Position numbers and translations under genes: made by a program
NCBI RefSeq assembly: GCF_022919215.1
Contig: NZ_CP095046.1
Coordinates: forward strand, 620,001-684,000
Reading direction: 5' to 3'
DNA length: 64,000 nucleotides
DNA from: Hymenobacter cellulosilyticus
Lineage (GTDB): Bacteria; Bacteroidota; Bacteroidia; Cytophagales; Hymenobacteraceae
The notes under the pieces: model-generated
Told to the model about the DNA's origin: nothing
Database searches by the model: none
Seen by the model: only the letters and a program-made list of their open reading frames with translations
In this document: piece after piece, positions 27,622 through 37,776 of the stretch
Layout: every line of letters begins with the position of its first letter
Position numbering within the stretch: position 1 is the stretch's first letter

Positions 27622-28341
27622 ATGAGCGCCTCCGCTTCCGACTCCGCTGGTACCTCCGGCCTGCTCCGCCAGTTTGAGCAGTCCTTCGCCGATTCCACGC
27701 TGTCGGTGCAGGAGGCCCAGGAGCTGCGCCGCCGCTTGGCCGCGCACGGGCAGCAGGGCGCGGCTCTGCACACCTTGCGCCAGCAGCTGTTTGCCCTGGC
27801 CCGGGAGCGGTTCAACTCGTTTGAGGACAAGGCCGTGGTGGAGTGGCTGGAGGCGGCCAGCGCCCTGCTGCTGCCCCAGCCCCCACCCCAGCCGGCCCAG
27901 ACCAGCGTGCATTTCAGCCCGGGCAACGAGTGCGTGGACGCCATCCGGCAGTTTATTAGCCACGCTGCCCACCAGCTCGACGTGTGCGTGTTTACCATTT
28001 CCGATGACCGGATAACCGACGCCCTGCTGTCCGCCCACCGCCGGGGCGTCGGCATCCGGCTTATTACCGACAACGACAAGCTGTTCGACAAGGGCTCCGA
28101 CATCCGCAAGCTGCACGCCAGCGGATTGCAGATTCGCATCGACCAGACCACGGACCACATGCACCACAAGTTTGCCCTGGCCGACCAACGCCTGGTGCTT
28201 ACGGGCAGCTATAACTGGACCCGCTCGGCGGCTACGGTCAACCTGGAGAACCTGCTCATTACCGACGACGCCACGGCCGTGGGGCGCTATACCACGGAGT
28301 TTGACCGGCTTTGGGCAGAAATGACGGTATTTGGGGGCTAG
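27622..28341 (+). CDS. Phospholipase D-like nuclease family protein
   Basis: A 239-residue protein with a helical N-terminal region (about 1-90) and one PLD domain (about 100-239). The catalytic H-x-K motif is in HMHHKFALAD, and GSYNWTRSA follows, as in Nuc-type endonucleases and mitochondrial cardiolipin hydrolase. One HKD motif implies a dimer. Without a signal peptide it probably acts inside the cell, on DNA or on phospholipid. It is seven bases downstream of the GH-A gene. Confidence 0.88.
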   Translation: MSASASDSAGTSGLLRQFEQSFADSTLSVQEAQELRRRLAAHGQQGAALHTLRQQLFALARERFNSFEDKAVVEWLEAASALLLPQPPPQPAQTSVHFSPGNECVDAIRQFISHAAHQLDVCVFTISDDRITDALLSAHRRGVGIRLITDNDKLFDKGSDIRKLHASGLQIRIDQTTDHMHHKFALADQRLVLTGSYNWTRSAATVNLENLLITDDATAVGRYTTEFDRLWAEMTVFGG

Positions 28342-28385
28342 TAGAACGGCTCTGGGCGTACCTTGCCGCTGCTAACTTCGCGCCC

Positions 28386-28895
28386 ATGCCTGCTGCTCCG
28401 GACTTTGCTTATTCCTACCTGCCCACGCCCATCGGCCTGCTGGAGCTCAAAGGCTCGGATGCCGGCCTGGCCGCCGTGACGTTTCTGGACGATTCTGCCT
28501 TACCGGAAACACCCCAGGATGCCGTGGCCTTATGTTTGCGCGAAGCCCACCAGCAGCTGCGGGCCTACTTCGGCCGGGAGCTGCGCGACTTTTCCTTGGT
28601 GTATGACCAGCCCAGCGGCACCGAGTTTCAGCAGCGGGTGTGGCAGGTGCTGCAAGGTATACGCTACGGTCGCACGGCTTCCTACCTCGATTTGGCCCGG
28701 CAGCTGGGCAACGCCGGGGCGGTGCGGGCCGTGGGCGCGGCCAACGGGCAGAACCCCCTGGCCATCGTGTGGCCCTGCCACCGCATCATCGGGGCCAGCG
28801 GACAGCTTACGGGTTACGCCGGCGGGCTGCCGCGCAAAAAGTGGCTGCTGGCCCACGAGCAGCCCGCGGCCCAAACCACGCTGTTCGGCTTTTAG
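28386..28895 (+). CDS. ogt: Methylated-DNA--protein-cysteine methyltransferase
   Basis: A 169-residue suicide repair enzyme that takes the alkyl group from O6-alkylguanine. The ATG at 28386 (MPAAPDFAYSYLPTPIGLLE) gives the normal family length. The active site is WPCHRIIG, and Q-R-V-W-Q-V-L, Y-G-R-T-A-S-Y and RAVGAANGQNPL are family motifs. It overlaps the end of the convergent esterase gene by four bases. Confidence 0.94.
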   Translation: MPAAPDFAYSYLPTPIGLLELKGSDAGLAAVTFLDDSALPETPQDAVALCLREAHQQLRAYFGRELRDFSLVYDQPSGTEFQQRVWQVLQGIRYGRTASYLDLARQLGNAGAVRAVGAANGQNPLAIVWPCHRIIGASGQLTGYAGGLPRKKWLLAHEQPAAQTTLFGF

Positions 28896-29776
28896 CTGCC
28901 GGCCCCCACAAACTTGAGCAGCTCCTGGTATATCACGTTGTTCTGCCAATAAAGCTGCAACACCATGGGCACGTGCTTTTTGCCGGGCAGCACGGCAAAC
29001 TGCGGCTCCCGGCCAAGCTCCTTCAGCTTTTGCCGAAACTTCTGGCTACTGTCGCGGATAGACGGGTAGGTTTCGCCACCGATAAAGACCAGAAACGGTG
29101 GCGTGGCGGCCGTCACGTAGTACAGCGGCGACACGGCTTTCCACACCGCGGGGTCTTTGCCGAAGGGCACCAGGTACTGCGCGTCGCCGGCGTACTGCAT
29201 CTTGCGCAGGTAGTCGTACATATCCAGGCCGGCGGGGTCGTCGAGGATGGCGCCGCGCACGGGGTTGGCTGTCAGGCCCCGGCGAGTAAACAACGTGTTG
29301 TCGGCCGCCAGCAGGGCGGCCAGCCCGCCCCCGGCCGAGTGGCCCATGGTAAAAAGCCGCTGCGGGTCGCCGCCGTACTCGGCAATGTGCTGGTAGGTCC
29401 AGGTTACGGCCCGGGCGCAATCATCGGCCATGGCTGGTACCTGCACTCCCGGGGCCAGGCGGTAGTTGATGACAACGGCCACCACGCCCTGCTTGGCCAG
29501 GCGCCGCCCAATGAACGAGTAAAAATTTTTGTTGCCGCTGTTCCAGTTGCCGCCGTGAATAAAAACCACCACCGGATAGGCCTTCGCAGCCTTACGACGG
29601 GGAGCGTACACGTCGAGGCGGTGCCGCTCGGTGTCGAAGCCGGCTTCGGAGGCAGGCACATAGGCCAGGTTGGCAAAGCGGCGGCTGGGTCGGGCCTGGG
29701 CCATTTCGTTGGCGACCAGCACCAGTACGGCAACCAGCAGCAACGCGGGCAAGGCCAGCAAACGGGATAAATGCAT
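28892..29776 (-). CDS. Alpha/beta hydrolase, carboxylesterase type, exported or membrane-anchored
   Basis: A 294-residue protein with an N-terminal hydrophobic segment (LLALPALLLVAVLVLVANEM) that is a signal anchor or signal peptide. The hydrolase core has the oxyanion motif VVFIHGGNWNSG and the nucleophile elbow MGHSAGG, with the final His in GKKHVPMV. It resembles the BD-FAE or acetyl-hydrolase group and probably removes acyl groups from carbohydrates or small esters. Confidence 0.88.
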   Translation of the reverse strand: MHLSRLLALPALLLVAVLVLVANEMAQARPSRRFANLAYVPASEAGFDTERHRLDVYAPRRKAAKAYPVVVFIHGGNWNSGNKNFYSFIGRRLAKQGVVAVVINYRLAPGVQVPAMADDCARAVTWTYQHIAEYGGDPQRLFTMGHSAGGGLAALLAADNTLFTRRGLTANPVRGAILDDPAGLDMYDYLRKMQYAGDAQYLVPFGKDPAVWKAVSPLYYVTAATPPFLVFIGGETYPSIRDSSQKFRQKLKELGREPQFAVLPGKKHVPMVLQLYWQNNVIYQELLKFVGAGS

Positions 29777-29914
29777 GTAGGGGAAGAATACGACGAAGCA
29801 GAAAGGCGGGCGGGAACCCGGCGCGGGACTATATACTTTAGTGGGTGTACTACCGGATTGGCAGCTTGGCTAGGGCCAACGTACCCGGCTGCGTCGGGTT
29901 GCCGGTAGCCGTCC

Positions 29915-29922
29915 TATATTTG
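29915..29922 (+). promoter_or_regulatory. Candidate -7 element of the TPR gene
   Basis: TATATTTG matches TAnnTTTG and lies 57 bases before the ATG at 29979. The -33 half is unclear. Confidence 0.45.
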
Positions 29923-29978
29923 CCTGATGGCCTTGGTACTGGCCGCTTCCCCGTTCTTTTCTTTAGTTGCTCTTTCCC

Positions 29979-30698
29979 ATGAAAAAATACCTGTTGCTCC
30001 TCGTTTGCGGCCTGGGCCTGATGGCCGTGCCGGTGCACGCGCAGCGCAAAACCAAAGTCAAAGTGAAAACCGAGGCCGGGGGCACGGCCGCCAACCGCCT
30101 GCTGCCCCTGTTTGGCGGGCTGTCGGTGGAAGCGGCTCAGCAGCTGGTGGGTTCCGCCTTCCTGGCCGATATTGACCGGAACTTTGCCTCCCGCACCGAG
30201 GCCAGCAAGTTCTTTTCCGACAAAGGCTACGAGTACATCACCGAAAACCAGGCCGACACGGCCCTCTACCGCTTTAACCTGGCCTGGCTGCTGGATCAGA
30301 AAAACGCCGACGCCTACCGGGGCTTGGGCGTTATTGCCAGCCGCAACCCCACTCCCGACGAATCCATCAGCCTGCTCCTGCAGGGCCTGACGGTAGCGCC
30401 CACCAACTCGCTCATGCTCTCCGACCTGGGCACGAGCTACCTGATTCGCTACGAGCAGACCAAAAAGAAAAAAGACCTTGACCAGGCTCAGCAGCAGCTG
30501 GAAAAATCCATAGCAACTGATGCCAACAACGCCTACGCCTGGCAGCAGCTGGCCCGGGTGCATTACCTGCGGGAAGACTACGCCAAGGCCTGGGAGGCCG
30601 TGCACAAGGGCCAGAGCCTGAACGTGAGCAGCATCGATTTTGACCTGATCAGCGAGCTGAGCGCCAAGCTGCCCGACCCCCAGGGCATCTTCCGATAA
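29979..30698 (+). CDS. Periplasmic TPR-repeat protein
   Basis: A 239-residue protein with the signal peptide MKKYLLLLVCGLGLMAVPVHAQ. The mature part has about three to four TPR-like helix pairs (ADTALYRFNLAWLLDQKNAD, ATDANNAYAWQQLARVHYLR). It probably acts as a scaffold in the periplasm; no partner is evident. The beta-barrel gene starts some 30-75 bases downstream, so the two may be co-transcribed. Confidence 0.8.
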   Translation: MKKYLLLLVCGLGLMAVPVHAQRKTKVKVKTEAGGTAANRLLPLFGGLSVEAAQQLVGSAFLADIDRNFASRTEASKFFSDKGYEYITENQADTALYRFNLAWLLDQKNADAYRGLGVIASRNPTPDESISLLLQGLTVAPTNSLMLSDLGTSYLIRYEQTKKKKDLDQAQQQLEKSIATDANNAYAWQQLARVHYLREDYAKAWEAVHKGQSLNVSSIDFDLISELSAKLPDPQGIFR

Positions 30699-30729
30699 GC
30701 CGGCGGCCAGAGCTCGGGAGCAACGGTAG

Positions 30730-31509
30730 ATGCGCGGGCGCCGTATTCCTGCTGCTCACCAACTGTATACGGCCGTGAACTTTCGTCTGACTTTCCTCGG
30801 CAGCTTGCTGCTATTTTCGCTGTACGCCCACTTCGCCGCGGCCCAGAGCCCCGAGCGCCGCCGGCGGCACTACACCAACTCGGCCCGCCCCTACCACCGC
30901 GGGCCGCTGTATTTTACCCTGGGTGGCGGGGCCGCTTTCTATAACGGCGACCTGGCCGAAAGCTTTGACGACAACCTGCCCGGCCCCAGCGGCAGCGTGG
31001 GCGTGCTGTATATGGTGCGGCCCCGCGTGATACTAGGCAGCGAGCTTTCCGTGTTTAAGCTGGGCGCCAAAGACCAGCTGCCGGAGCGTGGTTACGCGTT
31101 CCGGGGCAAGAACGGCGCCCTCACCGGCTTTGTGCGCTACGAGCTGACCCGGGACGAAGGCGAGTTTGCCGACTCGCACGGCGCCCCGTCCCTGATCAAG
31201 CCCTATGTGAAGGCCGGCGTCGGGTTCCTGCTCTACACCCCCGAGTCGTATATGGGCGACGGGCGGCCGGTGCCCAGCACCACCTTCCTCACCGCCGAGC
31301 GCAACGACTACCCGGCCACGGCCATTGTCGCGCCCGTGGGCCTGGGCCTCACGTTTCGCCTCTCGCCCAAGCTCAATGCCTCGGCTGAGGGCTCGTACTA
31401 CTTCACCACCACCGACCACCTCGACGACATCAGCCAGCGCGGCAATGCCACCCGCAACGACGGATTTGGGCTGATGGAGCTTAAACTGGAATACTCGCCC
31501 TGGCAGTAG
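30730..31509 (+). CDS. Outer-membrane beta-barrel protein
   Basis: A protein of up to 259 residues. The signal peptide is probably NFRLTFLGSLLLFSLYAHFA, so a GTG at 30775 may be the true start. The mature part has repeated amphipathic strands (GPLYFTLGGGAAFYNGDLAE, RVILGSELSVFKLGAKD, IVAPVGLGLTFRLSPKLNAS) and ends in an aromatic-rich strand, as expected of a small eight-stranded outer-membrane barrel of the DUF6089/OmpW-like kind. Function unknown. Confidence 0.75.
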   Translation: MRGRRIPAAHQLYTAVNFRLTFLGSLLLFSLYAHFAAAQSPERRRRHYTNSARPYHRGPLYFTLGGGAAFYNGDLAESFDDNLPGPSGSVGVLYMVRPRVILGSELSVFKLGAKDQLPERGYAFRGKNGALTGFVRYELTRDEGEFADSHGAPSLIKPYVKAGVGFLLYTPESYMGDGRPVPSTTFLTAERNDYPATAIVAPVGLGLTFRLSPKLNASAEGSYYFTTTDHLDDISQRGNATRNDGFGLMELKLEYSPWQ

Positions 31510-31524
31510 CAAGTTCTATTGTTG

Positions 31525-31573
31525 CTACGTAAAAGCGCCCCTCTCCCCTGCGGAGAGGGGTGCTTTTACGTAG
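31525..31573. terminator. Strong hairpin after the beta-barrel gene
   Basis: CTACGTAAAAGC then CCCCTCTCC pairs with GGAGAGGGG and GCTTTTACGTAG with a single mismatched pair, giving a stem of about 21 bp. It is probably the terminator of the barrel gene. Confidence 0.75.
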
Positions 31574-31743
31574 GCACGAGCCGTTGTTTAAGTAGTTCAG
31601 CAAAAGGCCTCTAACTGGAATACGAAGCTATACCTGATGGAAAGCCCTGCTTGGTTTAAAGGTGTAGGCTAGCTGCTGGTAAAGAGCTGAGCGTTCCGTT
31701 ACCCGAGGCCGGGCATGCGGGAAAAGCCTCGTCACTACCCACA

Positions 31744-31777
31744 TAAAAAAGGCCCGTCTCTCGACGGGCCCTTTTCT
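31744..31777 (-). terminator. Terminator of the M4 protease gene
   Basis: AAAAAAGGCCCGTC, loop TCTC and GACGGGCCCTTTT: a near-perfect stem with T-run on the minus strand, just past the protease stop at 31802. Confidence 0.85.
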
Positions 31778-31801
31778 ATTACCAGGAAGTTTTAGGCTCG
31801 C

Positions 31802-34250
31802 CTACTCCTTCACGAAGCGTTGGCGGTAGGTGGTTTGCCCGTCGCTCACGGTCAGGGTGTACATGCCCTTAGCTAGGCTAGACACGTTCAGTTGACCGTT
31901 GCCTTCGTAGCGGGCCGCGTTGATAACGGCGCCGCGCACATCCAGAATCTGTACCGATACCACTTCCGCGTTGTTAGGCAGCGCGATGGTCAGACGGTCG
32001 GTAGCGGGGTTCGGATACACGTCGAACTTGCTCGAAGCACTGCCGGCTGAGATGCCTGCCACCCCGGCGAAGGTCGTGCCTCCGGAGATGGTCACGCTAT
32101 AATCTTCGGTTTCGCCGTAGCTATAGGCGTTGCAGCTGGTAGTAGCCGAGTTGTCACTCATCACGAAGCGAATCCGGGTTTTGCCATTCTTGGCGGCGGC
32201 CGGTACCGTAAACGAGCCGGTGCGGGTGGCCGTCGAGGTGCTGGCGGCAGAGCTTACCACCAGTTCGCCAGCATCAGTAAAGACACCGTTCTGGTTGTAG
32301 TCGATGTAGACCTTAAAGTACTCCGAGTAAGCCGTGCCCGTAAAGCCGGCGCTGTAGCTGATGGTTTGCGTAGTGCCGACCGTCAGGGTGGGAGCCGTCA
32401 GGGCCGTGCCGTTGTAGTAGCCGGCATCAGCACCCGAGGTGCGGGTCAGGGTACCCAGAGCCACATAGTCGATGAACTCGTAGGCGACGCTGTTGCCTTT
32501 CGAGGTGCAATACGTAACGGGGGTTGGCGTAGTGCCACCGCCGCCACTATAGGCGGCGCCCACGCCCACGGCGTACCAGGCGTTGGTAACAGCCTGAACC
32601 TGAGCCGAACCAGCCCCATACAGGTCGGTAGCGGCCTGGATAGAATAGGTACGGGCTGCGGCATAGTTGGAGGAAGCCGTCAGATACACGCTTTCGGTCC
32701 GGTAGGCAATTTTAGCGGCGGCGTCAAGGCCCACGCCGGTTACGCTGAAGGCGCTGCCGATGTCGTTAGTGCCGCTGCCCCTACGGCTACGCGGTAAAAC
32801 CAGTGGTTCAGCACTCCGCTGTTGGTGTGTACTCCGCCGTAGTCGTTCGACTGAGTGGGCGAAGTGGTGGTGGCTTTCCAGTAAGTGCCTTTGTAGGTGT
32901 CGGGCTGGCCCTCGGCGTTGGGGTTGCTCATGGAGCGCAGCGCCGGCCGTACCTTATCAATGTCTTCCCCAATCAGCCAGGTCGACTTGGTCAGGCCGAA
33001 CTGCGCGGCGGCGTAGGCCTCAACGGCGGCGCCCCAGATGTCGGAGAAGCCTTCGTTCATAGCTCCCGACTCGTTCTGATAGGTCAAATTGGCTGTTTTC
33101 TCGCACACGGCGTGGCCAATTTCGTGGGCGCACACGTCTAGGGCCGTCAGCGGCCGGAAGCGCGAAGCCCCGTCGCCGTAGGTCATCACCGAGCCGTTCC
33201 AGTACGCGTTTTCGTAGCCCACCCCGTCGCCGGGAGTGTCGTCGAAGTGCACGTAGCTCTTGATTTTAGCGTTGGCGTTGTCGTAGGAGCTGCGGGCGTG
33301 CACCAGCTTCCAGTAGTCGAAGGTGGCTTGAGCGCCGAAGTGGGCGTCGCCGGCCACGTTGTCGAAGTTGGCGTTGTTGTACTCCGTCCAGCTGTTGTCG
33401 GCGTCGGTAAAGTCCACGGCCGAGGTGTAGCTGCTGCCCTTGCGGCAGTTGTAGGTTTCGATGCCCAGGCCGCGGGTGTACTCGCGCAGGCGGTACTGCC
33501 CGGCCACTACCGTTTCATTGGCCAAGGAGCGGGTGCCGCTGTAAGCAGTGGCAAAGGTAGCGGTGGCTGCGGCGTGCTTGATAATAGCGTCGCGCAGTAC
33601 CACGGCGCCGGTAGCGGCGTCCACGTAGATGTAGGCGCGGCTCAGGGGCAGCTGGGCGTAGATGTTGAACTTCCAGGCCAGCGTGGGCTTGCCCGTTTCC
33701 TGATTGTTCACGATGACCAGCTCACCCTGAGGCTTGTAGCTGGCGGCGGGGTTATTTTCCTGCTCTTTCAGGCCGGCTTCCTCGCGGGCATCCTGCCACA
33801 TGTACTTCTTGGCGCCTACAAACTGCAGGGCCGACTGCAGCGCCGCCTGGGCGCTCAGCGCGGGCGTTACGTTCAGGTTGCTGATGCGCTCAAAGTTGCC
33901 CGACATGCTTTGCACGGCGCCTTGCTTGGCGTGCAGCGTGTAGGAAGCGTGCTCCACTTTAACACCTTTGTAGTACTGCTCATAACGCTCGTGAGCAAAA
34001 CCCAGCTGGTCGATTTCCGTTTTGCTACGGAGCATCTGGTCACTGGTGGTCAGCTGCAGCTGCTCGGCCAGGGCCTTACGAGCGTCGTTGAGTGTGTAAG
34101 CGGGGCGTCAGCCCGGAAGGCTATCAGCTCCGGGGTTCCTTTATCCGATAGGACTTTTTGCTGAACAACGGCCTTGTCCTGGGCTTGAACGGTGGAGCAA
34201 GCAAATCCGCTAGCCAGTAGCATAGCTACTGCTGAGTACTTTTTTTTCAT
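31802..34250 (-). CDS. Secreted M4 (thermolysin-type) metalloprotease with GEVED and T9SS domains, two apparent frameshifts
   Basis: About 816 residues after repair. A signal peptide (MKKKYSAVAMLLASGFACST) and an FTP/PepSY pro-region are followed by the peptidase core with HEIGHAVCE (about residue 375) and NEGFSDIWG, giving the two His and the Glu that bind zinc. A GEVED beta domain (SEYFKVYIDYNQNGVFTDAG, YGETEDYSVTI) and a T9SS sorting domain (FDVYPNPATDRLTIALP) end the protein. The frame breaks at G-run 34102-34105 and C-run 32778-32781; one base at each joins the parts into standard M4 sequence. It is secreted by T9SS. Confidence 0.88.
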
Positions 34251-34549
34251 GAATGTGTGGTTTGGAATTGGTAAGAAAGGAGCGGGTTTCGGAATGGCTA
34301 CCGAACAGCAGCAAGGTAATGATTTATCAACACGAGGCCGGATCTACTGAATTTAACCCCGTGATGTTCGCTGTTTTGTTGAAATATTTTCAACAAAAGA
34401 CTAATTCACTGAAATTCTGCTAAAATCATTCATTATGTCGGCACGCTGCTGGGGTAAACACCTGGCTTGACCACGGCTACTAGCTGTCTTTTCCCATAAT
34501 TTTATACGTTTCCGCACCAGTCATTCCTTCCAACCAAACATAGCTGAAT

Positions 34550-35317
34550 ATGAATAATCGCTGGAGCCTGCAGGGTACCACTGCCCTGGTCACCGGAGCA
34601 TCCAAAGGCATTGGGGCCGCCGTAGCCGAGGAGCTGCTGCGCTTTGGCGCTACTGTTATTGCCGTAGCGCGCGGGGCCGCCGACCTCGAAGCCCAGGTAG
34701 CCCGTTGGCAGGCCCAGGGCCTCGACGCCCACGCCCTAAGCGCCGACTTGAGCCGCCCCGACGAGCGGGAAAACCTGCTGCGCGAAATCAGTCGGCGCTG
34801 GCCCAAGCTGCACATCTTGGTCAATAACGTGGGCACCAACATCCGCAAGTCGACGGCCGTGTACTCGGCCGACGACTACCGCCACGTGATGGAAACTAAC
34901 CTGGAATCCACGTTTGGCATGTGTCAGGCGGCTTATCCGCTGCTGCAGCTCAACGGCGGGGGCAGCATCGTGAACATTTCCTCGGTGGCCGGCCTGGTAC
35001 ACTTGCGGACTGGCTCGGTGTACGGCATGACCAAGGCGGCCATTATTCAGCTGACCCGCAACCTGGCCGTGGAGTGGGCCCCGGATAATATTCGCGTCAA
35101 CTGCATTGCGCCCTGGTATATCCGCACGCCCTTGGCGGCCGGCGTGCTCAGCAATGAGCAGTACCTGCAAAGCGTGCTGGACCGCACGCCGCTGCAGCGC
35201 ATCGGGGAGCCCGAGGAAGTCAGCAGCGCCGTGGCCTTTCTGTGCTTGCCCGCCGCCAGCTACATCACCGGCCAGACCCTGAGTGTGGACGGGGGCTTCA
35301 GCGTGAATGGCTTCTAA
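34550..35317 (+). CDS. SDR family oxidoreductase, tropinone-reductase-like
   Basis: A 255-residue classical short-chain dehydrogenase. TGASKGIG is the cofactor loop, NNVGTN the structural motif, and the catalytic Ser and YGMTK give the Ser-Tyr-Lys triad. DGGFSVNGF at the C-terminus is typical of SDRs in the gluconate-5-dehydrogenase/tropinone reductase group. ALVTGAS with AVARG suggests NADP(H) use. The substrate is unknown. A stem-loop repeat lies directly downstream. Confidence 0.9.
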   Translation: MNNRWSLQGTTALVTGASKGIGAAVAEELLRFGATVIAVARGAADLEAQVARWQAQGLDAHALSADLSRPDERENLLREISRRWPKLHILVNNVGTNIRKSTAVYSADDYRHVMETNLESTFGMCQAAYPLLQLNGGGSIVNISSVAGLVHLRTGSVYGMTKAAIIQLTRNLAVEWAPDNIRVNCIAPWYIRTPLAAGVLSNEQYLQSVLDRTPLQRIGEPEEVSSAVAFLCLPAASYITGQTLSVDGGFSVNGF

Positions 35318-35343
35318 TATTTCACGCGGACCAGTATCCAACC

Positions 35344-35498
35344 TGTCATTGCGAGGCCGAAGCAATCCGTCCTCTGAAATGTGCTGAATTACCTAAAGTA
35401 AAAAGTCCTTTCCCGTGCGAAACGAGAAAGGGCTTTCTGGTAAAAGAACGAGTCGTACTGCGCAGAGGACGGATTGCTTCGCGTTGCTCGCAATGACA
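35344..35498. repeat. Stem-loop intergenic repeat, type 1 copy A
   Basis: A 155-base element. Its left arm starts TGTCATTGCGAGGCCGAAGC and continues to about 35376. The right arm is the same sequence inverted (35463-35498) apart from three extra bases and one change near the middle. Inside is a second hairpin (AGTCCTTTC / GAAAGGGCT). Copy B at 40697-40862 shares both the arms and the inner hairpin. It lies between the SDR and the convergent ATP-grasp gene, and looks like a miniature palindromic element with no coding capacity. Confidence 0.85.
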
Positions 35499-35509
35499 GC
35501 TTAATAACC

Positions 35510-36375
35510 TTACTCGTGCAAGGCGGCTTCGTAGCGGGCCAGGGCGCCTTCGCTGGAGGCCAGGTAGAGGAAGGGCTCAATCAGCTCGAGCTCCATGAGC
35601 AGAAACTGGCCGTCGGCGTCTACCCCATCGACGCGGGCGTAGAGGCAGCCTTGAGCAAACTGGGCAATGATGCTGTCGGCGGCCTGGCGCAGGTGGGCGG
35701 GAGCCTCGCGGGGCTCGATGCCGCCGCCCAGGTAATGCTGCACCCGGAAGTCGCCCGACTTGGGCGTTTTGAGCACGCAGTGGCTGAACTGCCCGCCCAG
35801 GTAAATCAAGGACCACTCCCCTTCCGTCTGAATCTGGGGTTGGAAAGGCTGAACCAGGAAATCTTCGTGCTGCACCAGCTCCGTGAGTTGGGGCAGACGC
35901 TCGGCGGTTTCGAGGCGGGTCAGGGTAAAGGTGTTTTTGGCGCCCCCGCTCACGGCCGGCTTCACCACCAGCTGGTCGCTGCCGAGCTTGTCAAACAGCT
36001 CGTCGATAACCACCTCACTGCCTTTGGGCAACCAGTGGGTAGGCACAATCTGCACGCCGGCCTGCTCCATGTCGCGCAGGTATTTCTTGTCGGCGTTCCA
36101 GCGGATGATGCTCGAGGGGTTGAGCAGCTGAATACCAGTGGCGTCCATCCGGTCGAGCCAAACGTAGAAATCGTCGACCCGGTCGAAGTAGTCCCAGGGG
36201 ATTTTACCACCACTTTGTCGTAGCCGGCCCAGTCGACGGCCGGGTTGGTCCACACCCGCGGGGCTACCTGGTGGCCCTGCTCGCGCAGGTAACGGGTGAG
36301 CAGGCTGTCTTCATCTTCCACGGTGGGCGCCGCGTACTGGGTCAGGCTTTCGCAGGTAACGAGGGCAATGTTCAT
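35510..36375 (-). CDS. ATP-grasp protein (RimK/glutathione-synthase-like), one apparent frameshift
   Basis: About 288 residues after repair. It starts MNIALVTCESLTQYAAPTVE, has the ATP-grasp elements LVVKPAVSGGAKNTF (nucleotide Lys and Gly loop), DFLVQPFQPQI and EWSLIYLGGQFSHCVLK, and ends with LLMELELIEPFLYL, the metal-binding Glu pair region. It is an ATP-dependent carboxylate-amine ligase; the substrate is unknown. The frame breaks at G-run 36197-36200; one base gives VVVKSPWDYFDR. It is seven bases downstream of the M20 gene. Confidence 0.85.
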
Positions 36376-36382
36376 CTATAAC

Positions 36383-37698
36383 TTACTTTTTCAGGGTTAG
36401 ATAGTCGGCGGCCAGAGTGGCCAGGGTCTTGACGCCCAGCGTCAGCCCGCTTTCGTCGATACGGAAGCCGGCGGTATGGTGCGGGGCGGTAGTGGCCGGG
36501 TTGGTGCCAGGCGTCATGCCGCCCACGAAAACGAACAAGCCGGGCGCTTTTTCCTGGTAGAAAGCAAAGTCCTCGGCCCCGGTCACGGCCTTTTGCAGCA
36601 CCACTTTACTCTCGGAGCCGGCGGCGGTGCGCAGGGAAGGCAGCATCCGCTCGGTCAGCTTCACGTCGTTGAACGTCACGGGCGTGTAGTTGATAATGTC
36701 GACTTCGGCCGTAGCCTGGGCGCTTTCGGCAATGTTGGTGGCCGTGCGCCGGATGTCGTCCCAGATTTTGCGCTGCATGTCTTTGTTGAGCGTGCGAATG
36801 GTGCCGGTCAGCTCCACCTGCTCGGGGATGATGTTGTTGCGGACCCCGCCGTGCATCATGCCCACGGTAATAACGGCCGCGTCCTCGGTCAGCTGAGTTT
36901 GGCGGCTGACAATGGTTTGCAGGCCCATCACAATCTGGGAAGCCACCACCACGGGGTCCACGCTCAGCCAGGGGTAGGCGCCGTGGGCCGATTTCCCTTT
37001 TACTTTGATGGTAAATACGTCGGAAGCCGCCATTTCCCCCCGGGCCGGTATTTGAGGGTCCCAACTTCGGTCTGGGCGTTGATGTGGACTCCAAACACGG
37101 CGTCCACCTTCGGGTTGTCCATGACGCCTTCCTTGACCATGAGCTTGGCTCCACCTTCTACGCCGGGCAAGGACCCTTCCTCAGCGGGCTGGAAAATGAA
37201 CTTGACGGTACCGGGCAAATCCTTTTTCACCTGGCTTAGCACCTCGGCCGCGCCCATGAGCATAGCCACGTGGGTATCGTGGCCGCAGGCGTGCATCACG
37301 CCCACTTCCTGGCCGTTGTACTGAGTGCGGACCTTGCTAGCGAAGGGCAGCTCGTTCTTTTCCGTGACGGGCAAGCCATCCATGTCGGCGCGCAGGGCTA
37401 CCACGGGGCCGGGCTTGCCGCCCCGCAAGATGCCCACCACGCCGGTGCGCCCCACGCCGGTCTGTACTTCCAGCCCCAGGCTTTTGAGGTGGGCCGCCAC
37501 AATGCCGGCCGTGCGCGTTTCCTCGTTGCCCAGCTCGGGGTTTTGGTGGAAGTCGCGCCGCCAGGCTATGACTTTGGCTTCTTCGGCGGCGGCCAGCTTG
37601 GCAATGCGGGCATTGAGGGCTGCGTTCTGAGCCGTGGTGGAATGAGGCAGCAGAGCCCCCAGCAGCAGGGCAGCTATGGCGTAGCGGGTTGACTTCAT
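36383..37698 (-). CDS. Exported M20 amidohydrolase A (one apparent frameshift)
   Basis: A metal-dependent amidohydrolase of the HipO/IAA-Leu/N-acyl-amino-acid hydrolase group, 438 residues after repair. It has a signal peptide (STRYAIAALLLGALLPHSTTA), WRRDFHQNPELG, ALRADMDGLPV, HACGHDTHVAMLMG and FQPAEEG (metal-site residues). The frame breaks at the six-C run 37036-37041; one added base gives RPGGEMAASDVFTI and makes it exactly as long as its intact neighbour (438 residues). It is about 80 bases downstream of that paralogue. Confidence 0.92.
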
Positions 37699-37776
37699 GG
37701 TGCAGGGAAAGGTCGGCGGAGTGCGGTGAAAGATGGAAAAGGCGAGCGGAAGATGCAGGTAAGGCTACCCTGGGTC

